In this document: positions 33,924 to 41,878 of the stretch, in pieces
Layout: each line of letters opens with the position of its first letter
Position numbering within the stretch: the stretch's first letter is position 1
NCBI RefSeq assembly: GCF_018531495.1
Contig: NZ_JAHDTI010000011.1
Location: 372,001 to 436,000, forward strand
Reading direction: 5' to 3'
Source: Nonomuraea sediminis
GTDB lineage: Bacteria > Actinomycetota > Actinomycetes > Streptosporangiales > Streptosporangiaceae
DNA length: 64,000 nucleotides
Program-made: the position numbers and the translations under genes
Notes under the pieces: model-generated
Seen by the model: the letters and a program-made list of their open reading frames with translations, nothing else
What the model was told of the DNA's origin: nothing
Database searches by the model: none

Positions 33924-34720
33924 GTGGCCGCCAGTGACACGTTCCTGAGCAGCACCGCGGTCGTCACGGGCCCGACCCCGCCCGGCACCGGCGTCAGGCC
34001 GCCGGCGCGACCCTCGACCGCGGCGGCGTCCACGTCGCCCGTCAGGCCGCCCTCGGGCGTCGGGTTGGTGCCCACGTCGATCACGATCGCGCCGGGCTTG
34101 ACGTGCTCCGCCCCGATCATCCCCGCCCGCCCCACGGCCGCCACCAGCACATCGGCCTCGGCGGTGACGGACGGCAGGTCCCTGGTGCGCGAATGGCAGA
34201 CGGTCACCGTCGCGTTCCTGTCCAGCAGCAGGTGCGCCAGCGGCTTGCCCACCACGGTCGAGCGGCCCACCACGACGGCGCGCCTGCCCTCAAGCGGCAC
34301 CTCGTAGTGGTCGAGCAGCGCCATCACCGCGCCCGCGGTGGCGGGCGCGAAGGCGGGAAGCCCCGCCGCCAGCCGGCCAAGCGACAGCGGGTTGGCGCCG
34401 TCCACGTCCTTGGCCGGGTCGATGGCCGAGGCCAGATCCTGCAGCCTGGCGCCGGCCGGCAGCGGTGTCTGCAGCATCACCCCGTGCACGCCGGGGTCGG
34501 CGCTGAGCCGTTCGAGCGCCGCCCTGATCTCGTCCGCCTCCGGCGCGGGCTCCACGATGTCGCAGGCGATGCCGACAGCGGCCGCCGCCTTGGCGATCGA
34601 GCGCACGTACCACAGCGCCGCCTCGTCCTCGGTGGCCACCACGACGGCGAGCCGAGCGCCGCCCGTGATCGAGGCGCGGATGGCGGCTGACAGCTCCTTG
34701 CCCGGCAACGACAGCGTCAT
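33920..34720 (-). CDS. folD: FolD-like methylenetetrahydrofolate dehydrogenase, atypical
   Basis: A 266-residue FolD homologue, which normally oxidises methylene-THF and hydrolyses methenyl-THF. Present: VHGVMLQTPLP with the catalytic Gln (84), KDVDGANPLSLG with Asp107, the NADP-binding VVVGRSTVVGKPLAHLLL, and TPVPGGVGPVTTAVLL. Absent: in WYVRSIAKAAAAVG, Tyr38 is kept but the cyclohydrolase Lys of YxxxK is Ile42. Lacking this Lys the cyclohydrolase step should be weak or lost. The gene sits directly downstream (4-base overlap) of a formimino-THF cyclodeaminase, which also makes methenyl-THF. Another FolD probably exists elsewhere in the genome. Confidence 0.82.
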   Translation of the reverse strand: MTLSLPGKELSAAIRASITGGARLAVVVATEDEAALWYVRSIAKAAAAVGIACDIVEPAPEADEIRAALERLSADPGVHGVMLQTPLPAGARLQDLASAIDPAKDVDGANPLSLGRLAAGLPAFAPATAGAVMALLDHYEVPLEGRRAVVVGRSTVVGKPLAHLLLDRNATVTVCHSRTRDLPSVTAEADVLVAAVGRAGMIGAEHVKPGAIVIDVGTNPTPEGGLTGDVDAAAVEGRAGGLTPVPGGVGPVTTAVLLRNVSLAAT

Positions 34721-35322
34721 GCGTTGATCTCCTCGCGTACCTTGGCGGTCACCCAGTCGGCCGTGGCCACCGCGGCGTCCACGCCCGACAACCGGATGCT
34801 CAGCTTCTCGCGCGCCTGCTCGTCCTTGATGCCGCGCAGGTTGACCTCCACGTTGACCCTGGCCGTGGTCAGCGCGGCCCTGGCCGCCTCGGCCGCCGCC
34901 GCGACGTCGGTCACCACGTTGCGGTTGCCGATCGGCAGCAGCACCTCGCTCAGCTCCACCAGCCTGCTCGCGGTCTCCACCACCCTGGCCGGCGGCTCGG
35001 CCGCCTCCACCAGCGCCGCCGCGATGGCCGCGCTGCGCTGCTCGCCCTTGGGCAGCCGGTAGGCGTCGGCCACCGCGGTGAAGGCCGCCGCGTCCTCCTC
35101 GGCCAGCCGCAGCGCCCGCGTCCGCAGCGTGTCGGTCTCGGCGATCACGCCCACCACCGTTTCGGCGTGGGCCACGTACTTGTCGCCGCAGCTGTAGCGG
35201 GCCACCATGCCGAGCAGCGCCGCGGCCTGCGCGGCGTGCAGCGCCGCGGTGGCGCCGCCGCCCGGGGCCGGGGTGTGGTCGGCCAGCTGGGAGAGGAAGT
35301 CGACGATCCTTGTGTCGCGCAT
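34717..35322 (-). CDS. fchA: Formiminotetrahydrofolate cyclodeaminase
   Basis: A 201-residue helical protein of the cyclodeaminase/cyclohydrolase family (FchA/FTCD C-terminal domain). The active-site opening FLSQLADHTPAPGGGATAALHAAQAAALLGMVARYS (about 9-45) is conserved, as is the NRNVVTDVAAAAEAARAAL stretch. The enzyme releases ammonia from 5-formimino-THF to give 5,10-methenyl-THF, linking histidine or purine breakdown to one-carbon metabolism. It is coupled by a four-base overlap to the atypical FolD, so the product could be passed to the dehydrogenase. No histidine- or purine-degradation gene is next to it. Confidence 0.88.
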   Translation of the reverse strand: MRDTRIVDFLSQLADHTPAPGGGATAALHAAQAAALLGMVARYSCGDKYVAHAETVVGVIAETDTLRTRALRLAEEDAAAFTAVADAYRLPKGEQRSAAIAAALVEAAEPPARVVETASRLVELSEVLLPIGNRNVVTDVAAAAEAARAALTTARVNVEVNLRGIKDEQAREKLSIRLSGVDAAVATADWVTAKVREEINA

Positions 35323-35350
35323 GGCGGCATTCTTTCAGCCGCCACCCCGA

Positions 35351-35902
35351 TCACTCGCGCTGCATCGGCCGCGTGGCGTCCTCAGGTGCCGGCGTGCCCT
35401 GCGGCGCGTTCGGCAGGTGCGCAGGTCCGGGCGGGCCCGGCGGGTAGGGCGACGGCCCGCCGTACGGGACAGGGGGCAGCGGTACGGCAGGCCGCGACGA
35501 CCGCCAGCGCGACGGGAAGGCGGACACCGCCAGCATCGTCACGCCGAGCAGCAACAGCACGCCCGGGTACAGCAGCGACTGCAGGCCGATGCCCATCGTG
35601 CCGGGCAGCAGCCGGTCGGGCAGCACCCGCACGCCGGACATCTCGATCAGCGGGATGATCCCCACCACGGTGAAGGTCAGCCCGCCCATCAGCGAGGCGA
35701 TCGGCGAGATCCGCGAGCCGAGCAGGAAGGCCAGCACGATCGCGGTGAGCGCGAGCACCCCGAACCCCAGCCAGGGGGCGCGGTAGAAGCGCGCCAGCTC
35801 CATCGAGACGGAGCCGACGCCGTACGTCAGTCCTGCGGCGATCAGCGGAGTGAGGAGCAGCCCCGCGACCACCCCGAGAGCGTGTCGTACACCATTCGAC
35901 AT
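35351..35902 (-). CDS. Membrane protein with proline-rich C-terminal tail
   Basis: A 183-residue protein with four hydrophobic helices (about 7-28, 43-62, 66-87, 103-127) and a cytoplasmic or extracytoplasmic tail of about 50 residues rich in Pro and Gly (VPLPPVPYGGPSPYPPGPPGP). I cannot assign a family. It lies 28 bases upstream of fchA on the same strand and is only 11 bases from the 3' end of the LacI regulator, so it may be part of either transcript. Confidence 0.65.
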   Translation of the reverse strand: MSNGVRHALGVVAGLLLTPLIAAGLTYGVGSVSMELARFYRAPWLGFGVLALTAIVLAFLLGSRISPIASLMGGLTFTVVGIIPLIEMSGVRVLPDRLLPGTMGIGLQSLLYPGVLLLLGVTMLAVSAFPSRWRSSRPAVPLPPVPYGGPSPYPPGPPGPAHLPNAPQGTPAPEDATRPMQRE

Positions 35903-35913
35903 GGTTCATGAAC

Positions 35914-36918
35914 TTATCGCGTGGATTCCCGCACGACGAGTTCCGGCTGGAACATGATCTGCTGATGGGCGTGCGTGCCCGGATTGTCGCACTCGTCCAG
36001 CAGCAGCTCGGTGGCCACCCGGCCCAGCTGGTAGGTGGGCTGCCTGATCGAGGTCAGCGACACCGTGGAGGCCGAGGCGAAGTCGATGTCGTCGTAGCCG
36101 ATCAGCGACACGTCGTCGGGGACCCGCACGCCCGCCTGCAGCAGGCCGCGCAGCATGCCGAGCGCGAGCAGGTCGTTGGCGCAGAACAGCGCGTCCGGCA
36201 GCGCCCCCTGGGCCAGCAGCTTCTCGGCGGCCTCCTGACCGCACTTGGCCGTCATCGCGGGCATCGCCACCTCCTGCAGCGTCCGCGGGTCGCGCCCGGC
36301 CGAGGCCAGCGCCCGCTCGGCGCCGCGCCGCCGTTCCAGGCACTGGCGGATCGTGGCGGGGCCGGTGACGTAGGCGACGCGGTCGGCGCCGCCCTCCAGC
36401 AGGTGGGCCACGGCCGTGGCGCCGCCGGAGACGTCGTTGACGGCGACCGCGCACTGGTCGGCCCGCTCGGCCGGATGGTCGACGAGCACCACGCAGATGC
36501 CGCGCTCGCGCAGCCTGTCCAGCCGCAGCGGGTCCTCGTCCGAGGGCGTGATCAGCACGCCGCGCACCCGCTGCTCGGCGAAGACCAGCAGGTTGCGCTC
36601 CTCCTTGACCCGGCTGCCCGCCGAGTTGCCCAGGATGACCGCGTAGCCGAGCTCACTGGCCACGTCCTCGACCCCGGCGGCCACGTCGGTGAAGAACGGG
36701 TTGCCGATGTCGATCACCGACAGCCCCACGGTCCTGCTGTGCCCGGCCCGCAGCGTCGAGGCCGACCCGTGGCGGACGAAGCCGAGCTCGCGGATGGCCG
36801 CCGAGACCCTGTCGCGGGTGGCCACCGCCACCTTCTCCGGCCGGTTGAGCACGTTGGACACCGTGCCGGGTGACACCCCCGCCCTGGCCGCGACGTCCTT
36901 GATGCTCACCATCGTCAT
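35914..36918 (-). CDS. LacI-family repressor of the rhamnose regulon
   Basis: A 334-residue LacI/GalR regulator. The helix-turn-helix and hinge occupy residues 3-60 (SIKDVAARAGVSPGTVSNVLNRPEKVAVATRDRVSAAI), followed by the two-lobed periplasmic-binding-like ligand domain (VGLSVIDIGNPFFTDVAAGVEDVA ... ALFCANDLLALGMLRGL ... VSLIGYDDIDFA). It is coupled by ATGA to rhamnulokinase and lies beside the rhamnose transport and catabolic genes, so L-rhamnose or a phosphorylated derivative is the likely inducer. Two GATTAAAACGT elements in the divergent promoter are likely operators. The ATG at 36918 is preferred over 36912. Confidence 0.88.
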   Translation of the reverse strand: MTMVSIKDVAARAGVSPGTVSNVLNRPEKVAVATRDRVSAAIRELGFVRHGSASTLRAGHSRTVGLSVIDIGNPFFTDVAAGVEDVASELGYAVILGNSAGSRVKEERNLLVFAEQRVRGVLITPSDEDPLRLDRLRERGICVVLVDHPAERADQCAVAVNDVSGGATAVAHLLEGGADRVAYVTGPATIRQCLERRRGAERALASAGRDPRTLQEVAMPAMTAKCGQEAAEKLLAQGALPDALFCANDLLALGMLRGLLQAGVRVPDDVSLIGYDDIDFASASTVSLTSIRQPTYQLGRVATELLLDECDNPGTHAHQQIMFQPELVVRESTR

Positions 36919-38258
36919 CTCGGCTCCCAAATCCGCACCCCTGCGCCGCGCCGTACCAGCTCCCTCATCTGCGGCAGGTCGCCGACCAGGCCGCGCGCCC
37001 TGGCCTGGACCAGCGCGTTGCCCAGCGCGGCGGCCTCCACCGGGCCCGCCACCACGGGCAGCCCCGTCGCCTCGGCCGTCAGCCGGCACAGCAGGGCATT
37101 GCGCGACCCACCCCCGACCAGATGCACGACCTCGACCTTCCGGCCGCTGAGCCGCACGGCGTCGGCGACGGCCCGCTGGTAGGCCAGGGCGAGGCTCCGC
37201 AGGATGCATCGTACGGCCTGCGGCACGCTCTCCGGCGCCTGCTGCCCCGTGCGCGCACAGTACGCGCTGATGCGCGCGGGCATGTCGCCGGGCGGCAGGA
37301 ACGACGGGTCGTCCGGGTCGATGACCGTCTCGGTGGTGGCGTGCTCGGCGGCCTCGAGCAACGGCTCCAGGTCGGGGTCGCCCCAGGCGCGCAGGCACTC
37401 CTGCAGGATCCACAGGCCCATCACGTTGCGCAGGTAGCGCACCGTGCCGTCGACGCCGGCCTCGTTGGTGAAGTTGGCCAGGCGGCTGTCCTCGGTCAGC
37501 ACCGGGGCGTCCAGCTCGACGCCGACCAGGGACCAGGTGCCGCAGGAGATGTAGGCGAAGTCCCTGGTCGCGGCGGGCACGGCGACCACCGCGGAGGCGG
37601 TGTCGTGCGAGCCCACCGCCGTCAGCGTGGTCCGGTAGCCGACCTCCTCGGCCACGTCCGCGCGCAAGCTCCCGATCTCCGCCCCGGGCTCGAGCAGCGC
37701 GGGAAACATCCGTGCATCCAGCCCGAGCCGCTCCATCAGGCCGCCGGCCCACTCGCGCCGGGTCGCGTCGAACAGGCCGGTCGTCGAGGCGTTGGTCGGC
37801 TCGGCCGCCCTCTGGCCGGTCAGCCAGTAACCGAACAGGTCGGGGATCATCAGCAGCGTCCCCGCCCCGTCGAGGCGCTCCCGCAGGAGCTGGTTGACCG
37901 TGTTGAACGGCAGGAACTGCAGCCCGGTCACCTCGTAGGGATCCACCCGTCCCGTGATGTCCGCGGTGCGGCCGTCACGGTAGTGCACCGGGTTGCCGAT
38001 CAGCCGCCCCGCGCCGTCGAGCAGCCCGTAGTCCACGCCCCACGAGTCGATCCCCACGGACTCGGCGGGACCGGCCCCGCGCAGCCCGTCCAGCACGCCC
38101 TGGTACAGGGCCAGGACGTCCCAGTGCAGGGTGCCGGCGACCCGGACCGGCCGGTTGGGGAACCGGTGCACCTCGGCCAGCTCGATCCCGCCGGCCGACA
38201 CCTCGGCCCGCATCACGCGCCCGCTCGAGGCGCCCAGGTCAACCGCGATGAATCGCAT
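36915..38258 (-). CDS. rhaB: Rhamnulokinase
   Basis: A 447-residue FGGY-family kinase phosphorylating L-rhamnulose to rhamnulose-1-phosphate. Features are FIAVDLGASSGRVM (phosphate 1 loop), GIDSWGVDYGLL (sugar-binding region, catalytic Asp), GSHDTASAVVAVPA, the AYISCGTWSLVG loop, FTNEAGVDGTVRYLRNVMGLWILQ, and HLVGGGSRNALLC (ATP-binding). It is divergent from the transport operon and is followed by the LacI gene. The start ATG 38258 is immediately upstream of the shared promoter, 113 bases from the ATPase gene. Confidence 0.92.
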   Translation of the reverse strand: MRFIAVDLGASSGRVMRAEVSAGGIELAEVHRFPNRPVRVAGTLHWDVLALYQGVLDGLRGAGPAESVGIDSWGVDYGLLDGAGRLIGNPVHYRDGRTADITGRVDPYEVTGLQFLPFNTVNQLLRERLDGAGTLLMIPDLFGYWLTGQRAAEPTNASTTGLFDATRREWAGGLMERLGLDARMFPALLEPGAEIGSLRADVAEEVGYRTTLTAVGSHDTASAVVAVPAATRDFAYISCGTWSLVGVELDAPVLTEDSRLANFTNEAGVDGTVRYLRNVMGLWILQECLRAWGDPDLEPLLEAAEHATTETVIDPDDPSFLPPGDMPARISAYCARTGQQAPESVPQAVRCILRSLALAYQRAVADAVRLSGRKVEVVHLVGGGSRNALLCRLTAEATGLPVVAGPVEAAALGNALVQARARGLVGDLPQMRELVRRGAGVRIWEPR

Positions 38259-38263
38259 CCCCT

Positions 38264-38279
38264 GATTAAAACGTAATAA
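38264..38279. promoter_or_regulatory. Operator-like element 1 in rha divergent promoter
   Basis: GATTAAAACGTAATAA, five bases upstream of the rhaB start. The core GATTAAAACGT recurs at 38342. TTAAAACGTAATAA is an imperfect palindrome centred on CG, as expected for a LacI-family operator; the gene at 35914 is the only such regulator here. Confidence 0.6.
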
Positions 38280-38341
38280 CGTCAAGGACGCCAAGACCCG
38301 TTGACGGTCCCGGAAACAGCATCTACATTCGCTTGTCATCC

Positions 38342-38354
38342 GATTAAAACGTTT
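38342..38354. promoter_or_regulatory. Operator-like element 2 in rha divergent promoter
   Basis: GATTAAAACGTTT, 17 bases upstream of the transport ATPase start. It contains the perfect palindrome AAACGTTT (38347-38354) centred on CG. It shares an 11-base core with element 1, so the two together may let the LacI-type regulator control both divergent transcripts. Confidence 0.6.
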
Positions 38355-38371
38355 GTTGCCTCGGAGGGCGT

Positions 38372-39868
38372 ATGAGTGGTCCCCCCACACTCGCGCTGGC
38401 ACACGTCAGCAAGTCGTTCGGGGCCGTGCGGGCACTGCGCGACGTGTCGCTCGAGCTGTTCGCGGGCGAGGCCCACGCCCTGGCGGGCGAGAACGGCGCC
38501 GGCAAGTCCACCCTGGTCAAGACGCTGGCCGGGGTGCACCGCCCCGACAGCGGCCAGGTGCTGGTCAACGGCGAACCGGTCGAGTTCGCCGGGCCCGCCG
38601 ACGCCCAGCAGGCCGGGGTGGCCGTCATCTACCAGGAGCCCACGCTCTTCCCCGACCTGTCGGTGGCCGAGAACATCTTCATGGGCCGCCAGCCCCGCCG
38701 CGGCCTGCGCCGCATCGACCGCGGGGCCATGCGCGCCCAGGCCGGAGCCCTGTTCGAGCGGCTGGGCGTGACGCTCGACCCCGAGCAGCCCGCGCGCGGC
38801 CTGTCCATCGCCGACCAGCAACTCGTCGAGATCGCCAAGGCGCTCTCGCGCGACGCCCGCGTCCTGATCATGGACGAGCCGACCGCCGCCCTGTCGGGCA
38901 ACGAGGTGGCCCGGCTGTTCTCGGTGGTCTCCTCGCTGCGCGAGGCCGGGTGCGCGGTCCTGTTCATCTCGCACCGCCTGGACGAGATCTTCGCGCTGTG
39001 CCAGCGGGTCACGACCCTGCGCGACGGCGCCTGGATCGCCAGCGAGCCCGTCGCCGGACTCACCCACGACGACCTGGTCCGCCGCATGGTCGGCCGCGAC
39101 CTCGGCGCCATGTACCCCAAGCAGGACGCCTCCGTCGGGGAGGTCGCCCTGCGCGTGGAGCGACTCACCCGCGAGGGCGTCTTCACCGACGTCTCCTTCG
39201 ACGTACGGCGAGGCGAGATCGTCGCCCTGGCCGGCCTGGTGGGCGCAGGGCGGAGCGAGGTGGCGCGCGCCGTCTTCGGCATCGACCGGTGGGACGCCGG
39301 CTCGGTGACCGTCGACGGCGCGGCGCTACCCGCCGGGAGCCCCACCGCCGCGATGCACGCCGGGCTGGCGCTCGTGCCGGAGGACCGGCGGCAGCAGGGC
39401 CTGGTCATGGAGCTGTCCATCGAACGCAACATCGGCCTGACCGGGCTCCGCTCCCTGCGCCGCGGACCGACGATCTCGCGTCGCGCCGAGCGCGACCGGG
39501 CGCGTGACTGGGCGCTGCGGCTCCAGCTCAAGTTCGCCCGGCTGAGCGACGGCGTCGGCGTGCTGTCCGGAGGCAACCAGCAGAAGGTCGTGCTGGCCAA
39601 GTGGCTGGCCACCCAGCCGTCGGTGCTCATCGTCGACGAGCCCACCCGCGGCATCGACGTCGGCACCAAGGCCGAGGTGCACCGGCTGCTGTCCGCGCTG
39701 GCGGGCGAGGGCATCGCGGTCCTGATGATCTCCTCCGACCTGCCCGAGGTGCTCGGCATGGCCGACCGCGTCCTGGTCATGCACGAGGGCCGCCTGACGG
39801 CCGAGATCCCCCGCGCCGACGCCACCGAGGAGAACGTCATGTCGGCGGCCACCGGGAGGGCGGCATGA
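38372..39868 (+). CDS. rhaT: Rhamnose ABC transporter ATPase
   Basis: A 498-residue protein with two ABC domains in tandem, typical of CUT2 sugar importers. Domain 1 has Walker A GENGAGKSTLVKTL (about 36-49), a signature region GLSIADQQLVEIAKAL and Walker B VLIMDEPTAAL. Domain 2 has a degenerate Walker A GLVGAGRSEVARAV (usual for the second half), signature LSGGNQQKVVLAKWL and Walker B VLIVDEPTRGIDVG. It precedes two permeases and a binding protein with start/stop overlap. Energises L-rhamnose uptake with RhaPQS; the substrate is inferred from the catabolic neighbours. Confidence 0.9.
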   Translation: MSGPPTLALAHVSKSFGAVRALRDVSLELFAGEAHALAGENGAGKSTLVKTLAGVHRPDSGQVLVNGEPVEFAGPADAQQAGVAVIYQEPTLFPDLSVAENIFMGRQPRRGLRRIDRGAMRAQAGALFERLGVTLDPEQPARGLSIADQQLVEIAKALSRDARVLIMDEPTAALSGNEVARLFSVVSSLREAGCAVLFISHRLDEIFALCQRVTTLRDGAWIASEPVAGLTHDDLVRRMVGRDLGAMYPKQDASVGEVALRVERLTREGVFTDVSFDVRRGEIVALAGLVGAGRSEVARAVFGIDRWDAGSVTVDGAALPAGSPTAAMHAGLALVPEDRRQQGLVMELSIERNIGLTGLRSLRRGPTISRRAERDRARDWALRLQLKFARLSDGVGVLSGGNQQKVVLAKWLATQPSVLIVDEPTRGIDVGTKAEVHRLLSALAGEGIAVLMISSDLPEVLGMADRVLVMHEGRLTAEIPRADATEENVMSAATGRAA

Positions 39869-40896
39869 CGACGGCCGTGACCACTCCGAAGGCGCGGACG
39901 CACCCCCGCAGTGCCCGTGGGCTCGTCGACCTGGTCTTCCGTGCCAGGGAGCTGAGCCTGGTGGTGGCGCTGGCCGCGCTCGTGGCCGTCACCGCGGGCG
40001 TCAACGGGAACTTCCTGTCCGGGCAGGGGATCCAGGACATCCTGCTCAACACCTCCATCCTGGCCCTGCTCGCCGTCGGGCAGTCGATGGTCGTCATCAC
40101 CCGCAACCTGGACCTGTCCGTCGGGTCCGTCGTCGGCCTGGTGGCCTTCGTGACCGGGGACGTGCTGGCGAGCGGCTGGGGCGTCGTGCCGGGCGTGCTG
40201 CTCGGGGTGGCGATCGGGGCGCTGTGCGGGCTGCTCAACGGGCTGCTCGTCAGCTTCCTGCGCGTCCCCGCGCTCGTGGTGACGCTCGGCACGCTCTACG
40301 TGATCCAGGGCGTCGACCACTACCTCGCCCACGGGCGCCAGATCAACGCGGTCGATCTGCCGCCCGGGCTGCTGAGGCTGGGCAACGGGGCCGTGCTCGG
40401 CGTGCCGTACCTGCCGCTCATCACGGTCGTGATCATGGTGGGGATCGGCTACTACCTGCGGTCCTACCCGAGCGGGCGGGAGTTCTACGCGATCGGGTCG
40501 AGCCCGGAGGCGGCGCGGCTGGCCGGAGTGCCCGTGCGGCGGCGGATCCTGCTGGCCTACCTGGTCTCCGGATGCCTGGCCGGGCTGGCGGGGGTGCTGT
40601 GGCTGGCCCGCTTCGGGACCGTGATCGCCGACTCGGCGCACGGGTGGGAGCTGCTGGTCGTCAGCGCGGTCGTCGTCGGCGGCGTGGCGATCACGGGCGG
40701 CGTCGGATCCGTCTACGGCGCCGCGCTCGGGGCGCTCCTGCTCACCACCATGGGCAGCGCCCTGGTCGTGCTCAGGGTCAACCCCTTCTGGCAGCAGGCC
40801 ATCACCGGCGCCCTCCTGCTCCTGGCGATCAGCGTGGACCGGGTCCTCGCGCTGCGCCTGGCCCGCCTGCTGCGAAGGAGAAGCCGCCATGCCTGA
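39865..40896 (+). CDS. rhaP: Rhamnose ABC transporter permease
   Basis: A 343-residue polytopic permease of the CUT2/RbsC type, first of the two here. Motifs are LLAVGQSMVVITRNLDLSVGSVVGLVAFV (about 70-98), GLLNGLLVSFLRVPALVVTLGT and GSSPEAARLAGVPVRRRILLAYLVSG, the latter the cytoplasmic contact with the ATPase. The ATG overlaps the ATPase stop by four bases. It forms a heterodimeric channel with the second permease, which differs enough to suggest asymmetric subunits. Confidence 0.9.
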   Translation: MTTAVTTPKARTHPRSARGLVDLVFRARELSLVVALAALVAVTAGVNGNFLSGQGIQDILLNTSILALLAVGQSMVVITRNLDLSVGSVVGLVAFVTGDVLASGWGVVPGVLLGVAIGALCGLLNGLLVSFLRVPALVVTLGTLYVIQGVDHYLAHGRQINAVDLPPGLLRLGNGAVLGVPYLPLITVVIMVGIGYYLRSYPSGREFYAIGSSPEAARLAGVPVRRRILLAYLVSGCLAGLAGVLWLARFGTVIADSAHGWELLVVSAVVVGGVAITGGVGSVYGAALGALLLTTMGSALVVLRVNPFWQQAITGALLLLAISVDRVLALRLARLLRRRSRHA

Positions 40897-41878
40897 CACC
40901 CACGCGACAAGGTCCGTCGGGGCACTGGTGCGGCGCTGGGACGTGGTCGTCGGGGCGCTGCTCGTCGTGGTGTTCTGCGGCGGGGCGATCGGGTCGCCGG
41001 AGTTCGCGACCGCGTCGAACCTGTCGTTCGCGCTCGGCGACCTGGGCGAGATCGCGCTCATCGCGCTGGCCATGACCATGCTGGTGGTGGCCGCCGAGGT
41101 GGACCTGTCGGTGGCCTCCGTGCTGGGGCTGTCGAGCGCGCTCGCCGGCCAGCTGTGGGACTCCGGCATGGCGATCGAGACGATCATCCCGCTGGTCGTG
41201 GTCGTCGGCGCCGTCTGCGGGCTGGTCAACGGGCTGCTGGTGACCCGGCTCGGGCTGCCGTCGCTCGCGGTCACGATCGGCACGCTGGCGCTGTATCGCG
41301 GGCTCGCCTACGTGGTGCTCGGCGACCGGGCGGTCGCGCAGTTCCCGCCGCGGTACGTGGACCTGGCCGTGGGGGACGTGCCAGGCACGCCCATCCCGTA
41401 CCCGATCGCGCTGTTCGCCGTGCTGGCCGTGATCGTCGGCGTGGTGCTGCACGCCACCGGGTTCGGCCGCTCGCTGTTCGCGATCGGGGCGCAGGAGCAG
41501 GCCGCCTTCTTCGCCGGGATCCGGGTCAAGCGGATCAAGCTCCTGCTCTTCGTGATCTCAGGAACGGTCGCGGCCTTCGCCGGGGTCGTCTACACCCTGC
41601 GCTACGGCTCTGCCAGGGCCGACAACGGGGTCGGCGTCGAGCTCGCCGTCATCGCCGCGGTGCTGCTCGGCGGCGTCGACTTCGACGGCGGCAAGGGCAC
41701 GCTCGGCGGCGTCATCGCCGGGGTGCTGCTCATCGGGCTGCTGCGCAACCTGCTCATGCTCGGCGACGTGTCGACCGAGATCCAGTCGATCGTCACCGGG
41801 CTCCTGCTCATCGTGTCGGTCCTCACCCCCCGCCTGGTCTCGCTGCTGAGGCCGGCCGCGAAAGGAACCACGTCATGA
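40889..41878 (+). CDS. rhaQ: Rhamnose ABC transporter permease
   Basis: A 329-residue CUT2 permease with EIALIALAMTMLVVAAEVDLSVASVLGLSSALAG (about 51-84), GLVNGLLVTRLGLPSLAVTIGTLALYRGLAY, and GAQEQAAFFAGIRVKRIKLLLFVISG for ATPase contact. It begins eight bases inside the 3' end of rhaP and overlaps the next gene by four bases. The pairing of two RbsC-like permeases with one double ATPase and a lipoprotein is that of the Rhizobium-type RhaT-P-Q-S transporter. Confidence 0.9.
   Translation: MPDTHATRSVGALVRRWDVVVGALLVVVFCGGAIGSPEFATASNLSFALGDLGEIALIALAMTMLVVAAEVDLSVASVLGLSSALAGQLWDSGMAIETIIPLVVVVGAVCGLVNGLLVTRLGLPSLAVTIGTLALYRGLAYVVLGDRAVAQFPPRYVDLAVGDVPGTPIPYPIALFAVLAVIVGVVLHATGFGRSLFAIGAQEQAAFFAGIRVKRIKLLLFVISGTVAAFAGVVYTLRYGSARADNGVGVELAVIAAVLLGGVDFDGGKGTLGGVIAGVLLIGLLRNLLMLGDVSTEIQSIVTGLLLIVSVLTPRLVSLLRPAAKGTTS

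Noticed and set aside
38629..41283. 884-codon minus-strand frame opposite the rhamnose transport genes
   Set aside because: Ser/Pro/Arg-rich shadow; the plus strand encodes two ABC domains and permeases with all motifs.
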